64,000 nt of DNA from Scytonema sp. UIC 10036 (lineage in GTDB: Bacteria; Cyanobacteriota; Cyanobacteriia; Cyanobacteriales; Nostocaceae): contig NZ_WJFC01000001.1 of the NCBI RefSeq assembly GCF_009725235.1, positions 186,001 to 250,000 of the forward strand. The letters run 5' to 3'. A model generated the notes under the pieces. That model had not been told where the DNA came from, made no database searches, and saw nothing but the letters and a program-made list of their open reading frames with translations. Made by a program: the position numbers and the translations under genes. Shown here in pieces: positions 7,350 to 18,476 of the stretch; the first letter of the stretch is position 1, and each line of letters starts with the position of its first letter.

Positions 7350-10300
7350 TAAGTATTTGAATTGTGATGTGTGAATTTTCGGAATTTCATCAATCATTTG
7401 ATGAACCAGTTCGGAATCAGCATCAAGAGAGGCTTATGTAATTGCACAATCCAATCTTTTGCATAGCTGTCAAAATTCGTTGAAATTCAACGGTTCGCAG
7501 GTAAATTAAGAACTTGATGAGGTAAGTTTTCTTTTTCATAGATGTAACGAACTTCTAAATGTTGAGCGATGATTTCAAAAATGACTTTTTCTTGAAATGG
7601 CTTGCGAAACAAAATTATCACAACCAGTTGACAAAATCACCGCTTTCTGTTCTTCTAAAACACTGGCAGTAATAGCAATTATCGCTGTAGCTTGACCTTT
7701 GGTCGTGCTTTTAATGTGTTTAGTTGCTTCATAACCATCCATAACTGGCATTCGCATATCCATCCAGATCAGATGGGTTCCCACGCTCCCAAATTTTAAT
7801 TGCTTCTTGACCATTATTTGCTTCTCGCACTCAAAATCTAAGCGTCCCAAAATTTAAGTAGTAATGACGATTGTATTCATTACGTCAACGACTAACATTC
7901 GATATTTTGGTTGATTGGGAGCTAAACCAATAACGCGAATAGGTAGGGATTTGTTTTCAACTTCGGCACTATCAATAACTTTAGGTCTAATATCAAATAT
8001 GAAGGTTGTGTAAAGAATAGATAAGAAGTTTTTTCGTTATGAAATTTCTCTGAGAAGCGATCGCAATTTTTCTAAATCTGGTGTAAAAGCTCTGCCGCAC
8101 TGATTACAGTTATTTGACCTCCATTAATTAATGAACTGACGCTGATAGCTAATCCCAATCTGTTCCTTCTTGTACTTGTGGCTTGAAGAAGTTTGTCCAA
8201 AAGTTTGAATAATTTTCTAGTCGTGAGGAGCAATACCAACACTGTATCTGCAACTTCAAAGATGATTGACATTGAGACTGTAGATACTTGGCAGCAATAT
8301 CTCTAGTGGATTATCAATTTTACTTTGAAAGATACAGTTCCTTTTGAGTAAATTTAATGGCATTATTCAACAAATTGATTAGGACTTGCCGCAACTTGAG
8401 TTGATCTGTAGAAATATATTGAGGAACATTTTCAGCACATTCAAAAAGTAACTTAACCCTTGCTTCTAAGCTTTGAAAGAAAATATATTTTCACATCGGC
8501 TAGTAAGTAGTAAAGGTGAAGTTACTTTCGTTAGTGTCATTCGTCCAGATTCAATTTTGAGAGATCCAGCACTTGGTTAATTAGATTCAACAGATGTTCC
8601 CCATTGGAATTAATAATACTAAGATTTTCTTGTTCTTCTGCCGATAAGTTGCTATTACTCCTCATTAAGTTAGAAAATCCTAAGATGACATTCAGAGGTG
8701 TTCGCAACTCGTGGCTCATGTTAGCAATAAAAGCCTTTTAGCATGGTTCGCTGCTTCAGATTCTTGTTAGCAATCTCTAATTCGGCAGTACGTTCTTAAC
8801 TTTTTGTTCTAATTTATTGTAAATACGGCATTTCTATCGAAATAGCAGCTTGAGATGATAGTAACTTTAATATTCCACTCTGTTGGAATAAAGCTTTTAC
8901 AGTTAGATTATTTTCTAAGATAGAGGATGCAATTAGTTTGGCTTGGTTTAGAATAGAATGCATAAAAATGATTTTGGTTGTTGTTGGATGATATACACAT
9001 CATTTGCAAAATTCGTTTCAATGGTAGCATCGTCAAGTAATAGAATTTCTTGGGTGCGTGCAACATAGTTAATGATGCTGGCGGTATTTCTTTGGGGGTT
9101 GGTGTAGCCTTCCGCAGGGATTGCTACTGATGGCTGCAGATTGACTATAATTTTTTGTTTCTGCTTCCCTGGTTCTAAAAGAGCGATCGCCTCTAAAGTT
9201 AAATCACCCGCTCGTGCAAGAAAAGTGCGCCTTTAGAAGCTCCAGCATTTTCGATAGCTACTTGCATTAAAGTAGAAGCAAGCTTTCTAAATTGATTTCT
9301 TTTGACATAGCTTGAGAAGCTGTCATCACCCCGCTAAGTCTAAAGCTTCTGAAGCTTTTCTAGAGTTAGAAATAGCATTAGCCGTATTAATTTTATTAAC
9401 TTTGCCATTGGCATCAGAGTTACCTTGTTTATCAAATTCAATGCGCTCTAGTAAATGAGGATAGCATTTTCTAAATCTTTTACTTTGGCTAAAGCACCCC
9501 AGTGAAAGTAAGTATAATAAGCTTCAGTCAGTAAACTTTGGCAATTTTTTCTTTTCCCATGCTAGATAAATTTAGCAGCTAGTTCGTTAGCAAGAGCTTC
9601 TTCATTTAAGAACTCATGTTCTTTGCTTCGGCAATAGTTTGTCATAATATTCATTGCTTGAACGTTTTCACCCAGAACTCGATGCTGTTCTGCCTTCACT
9701 AAATCAAATTTGTGCAAATATTCATAGGAGCATGATGTGCCCACGCTGCATTTTTTCCAGATTGGCTTCTACCTTTTCAGAAGATTTTTTTGTTCGTCTT
9801 TTGAACGATCGCAATATTTGCTAGCCTAACTAGAGAATCGTAGAAATAAAAAATTGAAACAACTATTGTAGATGTTTACACCAGCTAAAAGTTTTTCAGC
9901 ATTTTCCGCATTTTCCAGAGCTTTAACGTAATTGTTAAACAAATAGTTTAACATAAGCTGACTGCGTATACTTGGCATGATGCAGTTTTGTGATTAATTT
10001 CGATTGGGCGATCGAGTATCAATTTTTTATTGTCATCTTGTCATTGACTTCCGTTAATTTGAGCACAGCATATTCATATATTTGCAACTTCTCTAAAGTT
10101 GCTTTTTGTTTCATCTGAGTGAGAACTTCACCATAGTTAGCATTTCACGCTGAACTTGTGACAGTTCCTTACCATAGAAATAAAGTGTTACAGTATAGTA
10201 AGCAGAAAGAGCAGCAAATTGTAAATCTCCAGTTTTCTAAACCATTAGTGTAAGCATTCAAAAATTTTTTAATGTCTCTTTGAGATGCTCTTTCCAATGT

Positions 10301-13300
10301 TTTATCCATGCATTAGTATAAAAAATAATTTTGTTTCAGTTCTTGATTTTTAACTTATCCAACAGATTTAAAGCAAGTTGACCAAATCGATAACCAGAAT
10401 CAATTTCTCCCAATCTGCCACAGAGGATTAATCCATAATTAATATAGGCGATCGCAGACTCTAAAGAATTCCATATTGAATTGATAAATTGACTTGTTTG
10501 AATAAACAGCGATAATAGCTCAATATTGGTACTAAACAGAGAAGAAGTAATAATTGAAAATATTCGCATAGCAGATTGCTTTTCAATATCTGTCATTTCC
10601 GGTAAGTCAATTAATTCCTCAATCTTCTGAAGAGTTAAGTTTGCCCTCATTTTCTCAGCCTATACCGAACATCTAACTCGCTGGGTTGTCCGGAAGATTT
10701 ATTCCCAAAAGTGCTAAAGCACTTAGGGAATTTTAATCGCTACTAGTGGTTTATTCTGACTTTGATAATTTTTAATCTTGATTTCATAGACTTTCATTTT
10801 ATCTAACACTGTCTTAGCTTGTTGCAGCACTATCTCTACCAAATCAGATGTTTCTGCAAAATTACCAGTGAGATATGCAGCTTCTGCTGCTGACTCATAC
10901 AATGCCAGTGTTAAGTCATATAAATGAAGCCAACTGTCTGCTGCTAAAAGTTTCTTGCCAAAATGGAAATATTTCAAAGCAGCAAGTATAAGCAGTAGAA
11001 GCTAAAGCTTTACGCCAGCGATTAAATTTAATTGAGCTAGTTCATCTCGCTCAGTTTGATTTTGAGTAATTCCCATCCATAATTTAACTGATTGACAATA
11101 TCAAAAATTCTTTTTTCTCGTTCCTCTTGCGGAATATGAGTTAAAAGTAATTGCCCAATTTCTAAGTGAGTTAACTCTTTTGAGCTCGGGATTAGAAAAT
11201 ATGCAGCTTGTTGCACTGGTCATGTCCAAATTTATAATAAATTTGTTGTAAATTTTGACTCTTTAACTTTAAAATCTCATCGTCTTTTAAAAAGTAATTT
11301 TTGCTTTGAAGAAATGACTAAGCCTTCTTGTAATGCTCGGAGCAATGCAGTGGCTATTTCGTCTGGCGATCGCCTAGAAGCAATTGCTAAAGTATTCAAA
11401 TCAAAGGAGTTACCAATGCAAGCTGCTATTTTAAAACATCCAAGGTATTGACAGGCAGTGTTTGCAACTGATTTGCCATAAACTCAACACATTATCGCTG
11501 GTATAAATCGCTTTAATTTCGTTAAGGTTTGTACTGCCAAACTCCCTTATTTTTTTACAAGTAAAGTAAATTAAAGCTTGTTCGTGAAGAGATTTGAGTA
11601 ACTGAGTTGCAAAGTAAGATTCCCCTTGTTCTATCACATACAACGTCCGTTAAAGGATGCAATGTTTTTTTTGAATAGTTTACGTATCACTAATTAAACA
11701 ATTCAGAGAGGATTATTGAGAGGAGTTAAGCTAATTTTTGTTACTCTAGCATTAACTTTTTTAGTTCATCCAAGGTTAGCATTAAAGGATGGTAGCAGAA
11801 ACTTCGTTATCTCGGTATGCACCAATAAGTAAATAAATAACTTGTATAGTTTCACTCATTAACAATTCCATCAACTTTAGAGAAGCTGTATCTGCCACTG
11901 CAAGTCATCTAAAAAAATCACTAAGGGATGCTCTTTTGTCGCAAACACCTGAATAAATTTGTGAAATAGCAGATAGAAGCGATTTGTCCCACATTTCCTG
12001 CTGATTCTGATATATCAGGTGCTTACAATCAAAAGTTCTAATTCGGGAATTACATCAACCAGCACTTTTAGCTTGCGTACCCAAAGCTGTTAATATTTTT
12101 GCTTTCCATGTCTCGATTTGAATAAAGCTTTCAGCAAAATGTTGTCGCATTAAATTCTGTAATGCTTGTACCCAAGCCAAAAGGGAATATCGCGCTGAAA
12201 TTGGTCAAATTTCCCTTTAATGAAATAACCCTTTGACGTACTATGCCTTGTGGACTTCATTAACGACTGCGTTTTTCCAATACCTGAAAATCCTGCCACT
12301 AACATCAATTCGATTTGAGATTTGGGATTTTGAATTGTGCTATATGCTGCTAAGGTAGAGCACTGATGAGTTGGTTCTATCTCCACGTTTTCTCTTGGTG
12401 ACACTCGGTTAAAAGCAGCTAACAGTGTAGCTACTTCGGTTTCTCGCCGTAGAGTTTTTCTGGATAATAAAGCGGGAGCCAATATCATTTTGAGCAAGTT
12501 TAAAATGGTGTAATATTACCTTTCTCTACAAGTTGTTTTTCGACACTTTTCTAAATCTACCCGCAATCCTAAAGCAGTTGATAGCGTTCTTCAGGCGTTT
12601 TGCCATCAGTTTCAGGACAATATCATTTAACACCTTTCCTATCGCTGGATTAATTGATATTGGGAAATTGGTATCCTGGCAATGTGACAATGGACTAACT
12701 CCATTGCTTCGTACTTTCAAAGGTAGTTGTCCGGTTAGCAATTCGTAAAAGTAACACCTAAAGAGTAAAAACCAGTACGATAGTCAATTCCTAAATTCAT
12801 ACGTCCTGTTTGTTCTGGGGACATATAAGCAGCAGTCCCTCAAATACATTAGGGTTATAATTTCTGGGTTTTCTTTGGGTAAAAGAGAGGAATTACAAAA
12901 ATCAATAATTTTTATCTCTTGACTTTCTGGTTTATTAAAATATTCTGCGGCTTAATATCTTATGAATAATGCCATTTTGGTGTAGGGCTTCTAGAATCCG
13001 AACAATCTGAATAGCAATATCTAGAAATTGATTTAAGTTTAAAGCGTTGGAAAAAGAAAAGTTTTCTCTCTCATTCTTAACACGCATATAATCAGATAGG
13101 AAATGCCTCCAAAATCTTCTAAAACTAATAAATAACTATTTCGTATTTTTCTAAACTTAGATGTTTAATTATTCCAGGTAATGTGAGATTTTTAGCAATA
13201 TTGTACTGATGGCGAAATTGCATCAGTTGATTAGGGTAGGGTACTCCGAACAGAGTAGTTTAAGAATTACGCTTGTTCGTTGGACGCACATATAGCTCGA

Positions 13301-13364
13301 TATACTTGGCTGCGGGAACCTGAGTAAAGCTGTTGAATAATTCGATAATTGGGATTGTGAGCAT
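7350..13364 (-). pseudogene. Decayed multi-domain Ser/Thr kinase - AAA ATPase - GAF - hybrid histidine kinase
   Basis: About 6 kb with the domain order of the large cyanobacterial multi-sensor signal transduction multi-kinases, broken by dozens of frameshifts. From the 5' end: a kinase start (MLTIP... RIIQQLYSGSRSQVYRAI from about 13364), pieces of the kinase domain to 12530, an AAA_16 ATPase (VAGFSGIGKT ... GYFIKGKFDQFQRDIPF, 12497-12150), helical TPR-like pieces (11643-9562), a GAF region (ARTQEILLLDDATIETNFAND near 9050), HisKA (MSHELRTPLNVILGFSNL at 8719), HATPase pieces (8500-8050), and a receiver (MDMRMPVMDGYEATK near 7770). Most lesions are single-base losses, while flanking genes are intact. 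The response regulator at 5932 lies just downstream. Confidence 0.85.
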
Positions 13365-13879
13365 ACGGTAGAGCTAAATATACGTATAAGTTGTTACTAT
13401 AAAAATCTTCGTATTAGATACTCAATCTCATTTTCAAACCCGATTTTCCGACTTGATTTATATTAACAAACAATGTTTCCATATTTATATTGTTTGATAA
13501 AGGGCAAAAACATTATGAAAAAACCGAAAGCCTTAGTTCTTCAAGTTTCCTGCTTGTTGGCTCAACTAGCTTTGGAATTCTCCTTAATTTCATAGGAACT
13601 AAATCAATTGCTCAAGCCCTGGTTGTCACTTAGAGACATTTTTTTAATAAACCGACTTTTCCGACTTCGACTTCCGACTTTTCCGACTTGATTTTACATT
13701 CACAAAAGAGTTTAGATACTAATACAAGTTAACTATGCAATCATAGGCTGAAAAGCTGAGATTTTCGTAGGTAGGGCTAAAGCCCACCACGCCTTATTAA
13801 GAAGGTGCAAGATGTCAGCATTCCTAAACTTTGCTGGAATTTCAATGAAAGGGTAATTAATACTTTTTTTTAGGAAGAG
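13365..13879. other. Intergenic with CCGACTT heptamer repeats
   Basis: No intact gene. A short ORF at 13515 (MKKPKALVLQVSCLLAQLA) continues as a signal-peptide-like hydrophobic segment only after a frameshift, so it is at best a relic. The heptamer-like CCGACTT / TTCCGACTTGATTT occurs at about 13440-13465 and repeatedly at 13652-13693, matching the short tandemly repeated repeats of heterocystous cyanobacteria. Confidence 0.5.
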
Positions 13880-14083
13880 ATGATACGGCAATATTCTCTA
13901 GACGAACTCAATTTAGTTTATTCACATCTAATTAATCAAAATAAATGTTGTCTTGCTTGCAATTCACCAAATGTATTCTATGGGTATGAGTATTGCGAAC
14001 ACAAGCGCCTAACAAAATTCATCTGTTCTAAGTGTGGATGGAGTTTTACATTTCTACCATCGCCACCAAATGATAGACAATGA
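13880..14083 (+). CDS. Small zinc-ribbon-like hypothetical protein
   Basis: A 67-aa protein with two CxxC pairs (CLAC and CSKC) about 26 residues apart, which suggests a zinc ribbon. I know no specific family for it. A purine-rich AGGAAGAG stands directly before the ATG, closer than ideal for a ribosome-binding site. It is convergent with the FluC gene. It could also be the N-terminal zinc finger left from a larger protein. Confidence 0.45.
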   Translation: MIRQYSLDELNLVYSHLINQNKCCLACNSPNVFYGYEYCEHKRLTKFICSKCGWSFTFLPSPPNDRQ

Positions 14084-14214
14084 GACAACAGTTTGTTGCC
14101 CACCGACTTAGTCATGAATGTAAAAAAGTAATAAATAGTGGCTATTCAGTACTTGTTATGCTAAACTAACAACTACTGAATAGCCAAATAGTTTTTATTA
14201 TGGCTTTCACATCT

Positions 14215-14625
14215 TTATAATAATTTTCTTGCTAAAAAGCTTCCGAGTTCTACACAAACAACACCCAACGCTGCGCTACCCATCCAGTAAAATAGCGCTA
14301 TTCCGTAATTCCCTGTTTGTAGAAGCGCCATCGTATCCAGAGAGTAAGTTGAGAAAGTCGTGTATGAACCCAAAAAACCTACTGCAACCAGTAAGCGCAA
14401 ATCAGGAGAAGTGATAGTTTTTTCCAAAGTCCAAGTCACGAAAAAACCCATAGCCAACGCTCCTGTGAGATTGATCCAAAAAGTAGCATAAGGGAAGCTA
14501 TTTCCAAACCATCGAGCTGATAATACAGTAAGATAATAGCGACTCAATGCCCCCGGAATTGCTCCTAAACTAACTGCAATAGGCGCACGAATTTCTGGGT
14601 TTATAGAATATAAAAAATTTAACAT
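14215..14625 (-). CDS. crcB: Fluoride channel FluC (CrcB family)
   Basis: A 136-aa membrane protein with four predicted helices and family signatures: [10 protein letters not shown] in helix 1, NLTGAL in helix 2, and [15 protein letters not shown] across the helix 3 break that forms the fluoride/sodium site. FluC works as an antiparallel dimer in the inner membrane and exports fluoride. The length is normal for the family. An in-frame TTG lies three codons upstream; the ATG is chosen. I looked upstream for a fluoride riboswitch and did not find a convincing one. Confidence 0.93.
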   Translation of the reverse strand: MLNFLYSINPEIRAPIAVSLGAIPGALSRYYLTVLSARWFGNSFPYATFWINLTGALAMGFFVTWTLEKTITSPDLRLLVAVGFLGSYTTFSTYSLDTMALLQTGNYGIALFYWMGSAALGVVCVELGSFLARKLL

Positions 14626-14712
14626 TTGTATCAAAGCTAGCCAAAATAAAATTCAGCATATAGCAATCCTATCCGATCTAATTTGTGAAATTAAGTACTG
14701 TAGGTAGGGCTA

Positions 14713-14821
14713 GTTTCAATCCCTAATAGGGATTCATATAAATTGCAACGTGAGGACGGCAGGGGTTACTGGGGATTGGTTAAGGTTTCAATCCCTAATA
14801 GGGATTCGTATAAATTGCAAC
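14713..14821. CRISPR. Two-repeat CRISPR remnant (one spacer)
   Basis: A 37-nt repeat starting GTTTCAATCCCTAATAGGGA and ending ATAAATTGCAAC occurs at 14713-14749 and 14785-14821, with one base different (A/G). They flank a 35-nt spacer at 14750-14784. The sequence has the GTTTCAATCCCTAATAGGGATT form typical of cyanobacterial type I/III arrays. No cas gene is in the window. The transcription direction is not certain. It is either a degenerate array or an orphan mini-array served by Cas proteins elsewhere. Confidence 0.85.
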
Positions 14822-15013
14822 TCAACCCTTTTGTTAGCACTTCTGCCAGTTAAGCACCTACAAATAACCTGAAAAAATCTACTCATAACTGGTATATTCA
14901 GTAGCTTCTCAGTGCCGGAGGCGAGCCGTATCGGTGAAACCCCCTTTGTAACGTAACAAAAGCTTCAAGCTGTTTCTACAGCAAGGATAAGTTGTTTCTA
15001 TGAGATTGAGTGC

Positions 15014-15352
15014 TTAAGGATTTTGCCAATTTCTGTTGTTTCCAATCCCAGGTTCTAAGGGTTGGATTTTAGGATTGTCGCGCAACTGCCTCTGTGTATT
15101 GTTAGGATTATTTATTGTCTCTGGAAAAATATTTAGCTGATAATCCCTCAAGTCTCTCTCTTGCTTAAGTCGAAGAACTTCTTTACAGTATTCAACTCCT
15201 TGAGGAGTCAATATTCCGAACGCCTGAGCTTTGTCGCACTCTCTTAAATCACTATCAATCAAGTCTGCTTTTGCTCCTTGTACACCCATAGTCACACATA
15301 GAGCAGTTCCCGCTAGTAAAGCAATGAAACAATTTTTCATGAATTTTGACAT
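15014..15352 (-). CDS. Secreted hypothetical protein
   Basis: A 112-aa protein with a clear Sec signal peptide: MSKFMKNCFIALLAGTALCV, then TMGVQGAKA and a likely AxA cleavage site near residue 29. The mature part holds two cysteines (ECDKAQAFGILTPQGVEYCKEV) that could form a disulfide, and a polar C-terminus rich in Asn/Gln/Pro. It should be periplasmic. I do not recognise a named family. Confidence 0.65.
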   Translation of the reverse strand: MSKFMKNCFIALLAGTALCVTMGVQGAKADLIDSDLRECDKAQAFGILTPQGVEYCKEVLRLKQERDLRDYQLNIFPETINNPNNTQRQLRDNPKIQPLEPGIGNNRNWQNP

Positions 15353-15528
15353 ATCTAAATCCTGATGATGTTCTTTACAGGGTTAACTTTGTCAACAGAA
15401 GTGAGAGGATAAAGTTTCATATATCCCTACAGAGAGTATCACGATAATTACTGAAAAATATTATAGTTATCTTTAAATTCTACCGTTTGCCAGACTCAGT
15501 ATTCCATACTGCTCGGTTAAGGAAATTG

Positions 15529-15640
15529 TAGGTTGGTAAACCCGTGTGTGAAACCCAATAAATGTCTGTAAATGTTGGGTTTCGTTCCTCAAACCAACCT
15601 ACGTGTTTTCGTATTTTTAGGCTTAACCGACAAGTATTGA
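15529..15640. repeat. GTAGGTTGGG-type interspersed inverted repeat (copy 2)
   Basis: GTAGGTTGGTAAACCCGTG ... GAAACCCAATAAATG / TGTTGGGTTTCGTTCC ... CCAACCTACG, followed by the GACAAGTATTGA tail shared with the other copies. It lies between the secreted protein and the beta-propeller gene and has no coding content. Confidence 0.65.
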
Positions 15641-15859
15641 CTCAGTATTATGATTAACTATTTTAGTCAAGACCACTGAAAAGCCTTAAATCGTTTGGGA
15701 TTTAGCTTGATATAGCCGATCCTCATGCTAATGGCTGAGTTCTTCGTTGAATGAATTCAGTACGCTAGATCTAGAGCCAGTGCTGCGGAACAGACTCACG
15801 TTGGTAAGGACAAATGCCAATCCACGCTAGCAGCATCGATGAATCAGGAGGTTCAAGTT

Positions 15860-16867
15860 ATGGATAATATTGCACAGCAAATCTGGGAACCGATCGCGCA
15901 TAAGCAAACAGATACAGATACCAATACCGAGCAGTTCATGCATAAACCTTTGGTGGTAGCAGGAACATCTGAGGGTTTGTTGTTTCTCGGTTCCGAACAG
16001 CACGTTGAACTTCAAGGTTATTCCATTGCGGCTGTTGCTTCAAGTTCTGATGGGCTGTGGGCGATCGCCGATCGCAACTCCGTATGGCATCGTCACCCTA
16101 ACGGCGAATGGCATCAAGTCGCTTCAGTAAATGATTTGCAACTAAACTGTATCCTACCAATAGAGAGTGAGGTTTTGGTAGGAACCTCTAAAGCCTGTCT
16201 CATTCGCATTGCTGACAGCGGGACGGATCGCCTCAATTGTTTTGAGTCAGTTGAAGGACGATCTGAGTGGTATACGCCGTGGGGTGGTCCGCCCGATGTG
16301 CGATCGATGGCAGTAGGTCAATCCGGTGAAATCTATGTAAATGTGCATGTCGGCGGCATTTTGCGCTCTAACGACCGGGGACAGTCTTGGCAACCTACCA
16401 TCGACGTTCATGCCGATGTCCACGAAGTAAAGACTGTTTTAGATCGTCCCGATCTCGTGCTAGCAGCCACGGCGGAAGGGTTAGCGATAAGTAGAGATAG
16501 AGGGAATTCTTGGAGCTTCGACCGCACAAACTTACACGCTGCCTACTCACGAGCCGTGGCAGTGTGTGGAGAAACCATTTTAATGACCGCTTCTACGGGT
16601 CCTCGTAGTAGCAAGGCAGCAATCTACCGCCGTCCACTCAACCAGCCGGGGACATTTGAGAAATGCGAGCAAGGTCTACCAGAGTGGTTTTCAAACAATA
16701 TCAACACGGGAACCCTTGACTCTTCAGGAAATTTCGCTGCTTTTGGGACTAGTGATGGTCAGATTTTCCTGTCAAGCGATGCTGGCTTAACATGGCAGCA
16801 AATTGCCAAGGATTTGTCTCCAATCAGTTATTTAAACATAGGAAGAAATTATGGCAACCGAAAATAA
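15860..16867 (+). CDS. BNR/sialidase-type beta-propeller protein
   Basis: A 335-aa protein with repeated propeller strands, including Asp-box-like elements S-x-D-x-G-x-x-W: SNDRGQSWQ, SRDRGNSWS and SSDAGLTWQ. Such folds occur in sialidases, photosystem assembly factors and many ligand-binding proteins. No catalytic set is evident and there is no signal peptide. The frame opens at 15839, but AGGAGG at 15846-15851 precedes the ATG at 15860 by 8 bases, so I start there. It overlaps the downstream oxidoreductase by 17 bp, which indicates one transcript and a shared pathway. Confidence 0.75.
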   Translation: MDNIAQQIWEPIAHKQTDTDTNTEQFMHKPLVVAGTSEGLLFLGSEQHVELQGYSIAAVASSSDGLWAIADRNSVWHRHPNGEWHQVASVNDLQLNCILPIESEVLVGTSKACLIRIADSGTDRLNCFESVEGRSEWYTPWGGPPDVRSMAVGQSGEIYVNVHVGGILRSNDRGQSWQPTIDVHADVHEVKTVLDRPDLVLAATAEGLAISRDRGNSWSFDRTNLHAAYSRAVAVCGETILMTASTGPRSSKAAIYRRPLNQPGTFEKCEQGLPEWFSNNINTGTLDSSGNFAAFGTSDGQIFLSSDAGLTWQQIAKDLSPISYLNIGRNYGNRK

Positions 16868-17963
16868 CAAAGTCCGATATGCTGTTGTGGGATTGGGTTG
16901 GATTGCACAAGAAACAGTCCTACCTGCGTTTGCCCAAGCCGAAAATTCACAACTGGTCGCCTTGTTTTCTGAAGACCCATTTAAGCGTGAAGAACTAGGC
17001 AAGCAGTATGGAGTTAAGACTTACTCTTACGAAGAGTATGACAACTGCTTAAGAAGCGGTGAAATTGATGCAGTTTACATTGCACTGCCCAACCACTTGC
17101 ACTGCGATTACACTGTGCGAGCGGCAAATGCTGGAGTTCATGTGCTTTGCGAGAAGCCAATGGCAGTTACAGAGCAAGAGTGCGAACAAATGATTCGTGC
17201 GGCTATTGATAACAACATCAAACTGATGATTGCTTACCGCCTGCACTTTGATAAAGCAAATATGCAAGCAGTAGAGATTATCAATTCTGGAAAAATTGGC
17301 GATTCCCGTATCTTTAACTCCGTATTTACTCAACAGGTTGTTGAAGGCAACGTGCGATTAGAGCCAATTTCCAATGGTGGCGGTACAGTTTACGATATGG
17401 GTGTCTACTGTATCAATGCTGCCCGCTATCTGTTTCAAGATGAACCTATTGAAGTCTTAGCCTCAAGTGCAAGCAAAGGCGAAAAGCGTTTTGACGAAGC
17501 TGATGAAATGACCAGTGCTATTCTGCGTTTTCCTGGAGAGAGACTAGCAACCTTTACTTCTAGCTTTGGCGCTGCACCAGTTTCGACCCTCCAGGTAGTG
17601 GGTACAAAAGGCGATTTGCGGATGGACTCGGCATACTCCTATCAGGGAGAACTGAAGCAACAAATCACTATCAACAATGAAACACAGGAACAATCGTATC
17701 CTGCAGGAAGCCAATTTGCAGCAGAAATTGTCTACTTCTCAGACTGTGTGCTGAGTGGGCAAAACCCAGAACCATCAGGTGAGGAGGGATTAGCAGATCT
17801 TCGCATTATCCGTGCTATTTACACTTCAGCACAAACGGGTCAGCCCGTACAGCTTGGTGAGTTTAAGCGCCAGCATAGACCATCAGCTCGACAAATTATC
17901 CAACGCCGTGAAACTCAACAACCAGAATTGATTCATGCAGCAGACCCTTCCGGTAAGTCGTAA
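16851..17963 (+). CDS. Gfo/Idh/MocA-family NAD(P)-dependent oxidoreductase
   Basis: A 370-aa protein. The N-terminal Rossmann fold has a G-x-G-x-x-A-like motif (VVGLGWIAQ, about residues 12-20) and the hallmark EKP motif (VLCEKPMAVT, about residue 100), where the lysine takes part in catalysis. A C-terminal substrate domain carries the GGGTVYDMGVYCINAARYLF stretch. The family oxidises or reduces sugars and cyclitols. The tail of about 30 residues is polar and not part of the fold. It is co-transcribed with the propeller gene before it. The specific sugar is unknown. Confidence 0.88.
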   Translation: MATENNKVRYAVVGLGWIAQETVLPAFAQAENSQLVALFSEDPFKREELGKQYGVKTYSYEEYDNCLRSGEIDAVYIALPNHLHCDYTVRAANAGVHVLCEKPMAVTEQECEQMIRAAIDNNIKLMIAYRLHFDKANMQAVEIINSGKIGDSRIFNSVFTQQVVEGNVRLEPISNGGGTVYDMGVYCINAARYLFQDEPIEVLASSASKGEKRFDEADEMTSAILRFPGERLATFTSSFGAAPVSTLQVVGTKGDLRMDSAYSYQGELKQQITINNETQEQSYPAGSQFAAEIVYFSDCVLSGQNPEPSGEEGLADLRIIRAIYTSAQTGQPVQLGEFKRQHRPSARQIIQRRETQQPELIHAADPSGKS

Positions 17964-17992
17964 TTGAGGAAGGGAGAAGTACGCGAAGAGCC

Positions 17993-18061
17993 AGATATAA
18001 AGCCCATCTTTAGCCCGACTGGTGGATTTAACGTACCAGGTTTCGTAGGGATAGCTTTTTA
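17993..18061 (-). pseudogene. Fragment of a moxR gene
   Basis: This 69-bp stretch matches 22031-22099, inside the intact MoxR ATPase gene, with one mismatch by eye and in the same orientation. It encodes SYPYETWYVKSTSRAKDGLY, a part of the ATPase domain. It is all that remains of a second moxR copy and precedes a duplicated piece of the small gene that follows the operon. Confidence 0.85.
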
Positions 18062-18092
18062 CAGCCATTTTCAGGTAAATAGACCACAGCCG

Positions 18093-18118
18093 TAGGGGCG
18101 CAAGGCATTGCGCCCCTA
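18093..18118. repeat. Hairpin repeat
   Basis: Perfect 11-bp arms (TAGGGGCGCAA and its complement) with a 4-base loop. This TAGGGGCG...CGCCCCTA type is common as dispersed intergenic DNA in cyanobacteria. It lies between the moxR scrap and the duplicated small-gene fragment. Confidence 0.7.
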
Positions 18119-18119
18119 G

Positions 18120-18333
18120 CATCGTGGTTAACATCCGGTATTCGAGTTGAAAAAGTGACCAATCTCAATCTTTTCAAATTTACTGAAGAGTTAGGCTCAC
18201 GGATGCAAGAACTTCTAGATAGAAAAAAAGCTGATTGACTGACACCAGAAGAAGCTGCTGAACTAGAGGCTATGGTCGAATTAGATATGATTTTCAGTTA
18301 TACTAATGCTACGATTGCATCTCAATTATGACT
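18120..18333 (+). pseudogene. Truncated duplicate of the small gene at 24090
   Basis: This 214-bp segment aligns without gaps to 24115-24328 with about nine mismatches. It encodes the same protein (WLTSGIRVEKV...NLFKFTEELGSRMQ) but lacks the start. One mismatch turns a codon of the KADLL region into TGA, so it is inactive. Together with the moxR scrap it keeps the gene order of the intact operon downstream. Confidence 0.88.
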
Positions 18334-18476
18334 TCTTTCTCCTACTCCTGTACAGACGCGTCATGGCTCGTCTCTACAATTTCCCAATCCCCAAGTTTAT
18401 TGAGAGACTAGTTGACAAAATACGAGACTGCCTGCATACTATATTTAGTCGTACCATTTTTGAAAAAAAACTCGAT

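Noticed and set aside
14626..14712. Fluoride riboswitch upstream of crcB
   Set aside because: I could not find the conserved crcB-motif core; the region is AT-rich and adjoins the CRISPR remnant.
14900..14975. GAGCCGTAT...GGTGAAA resembling domain V of a group II intron
   Set aside because: The stem cannot be completed in the following bases and no intron-encoded protein or other domains are nearby; too short to call.
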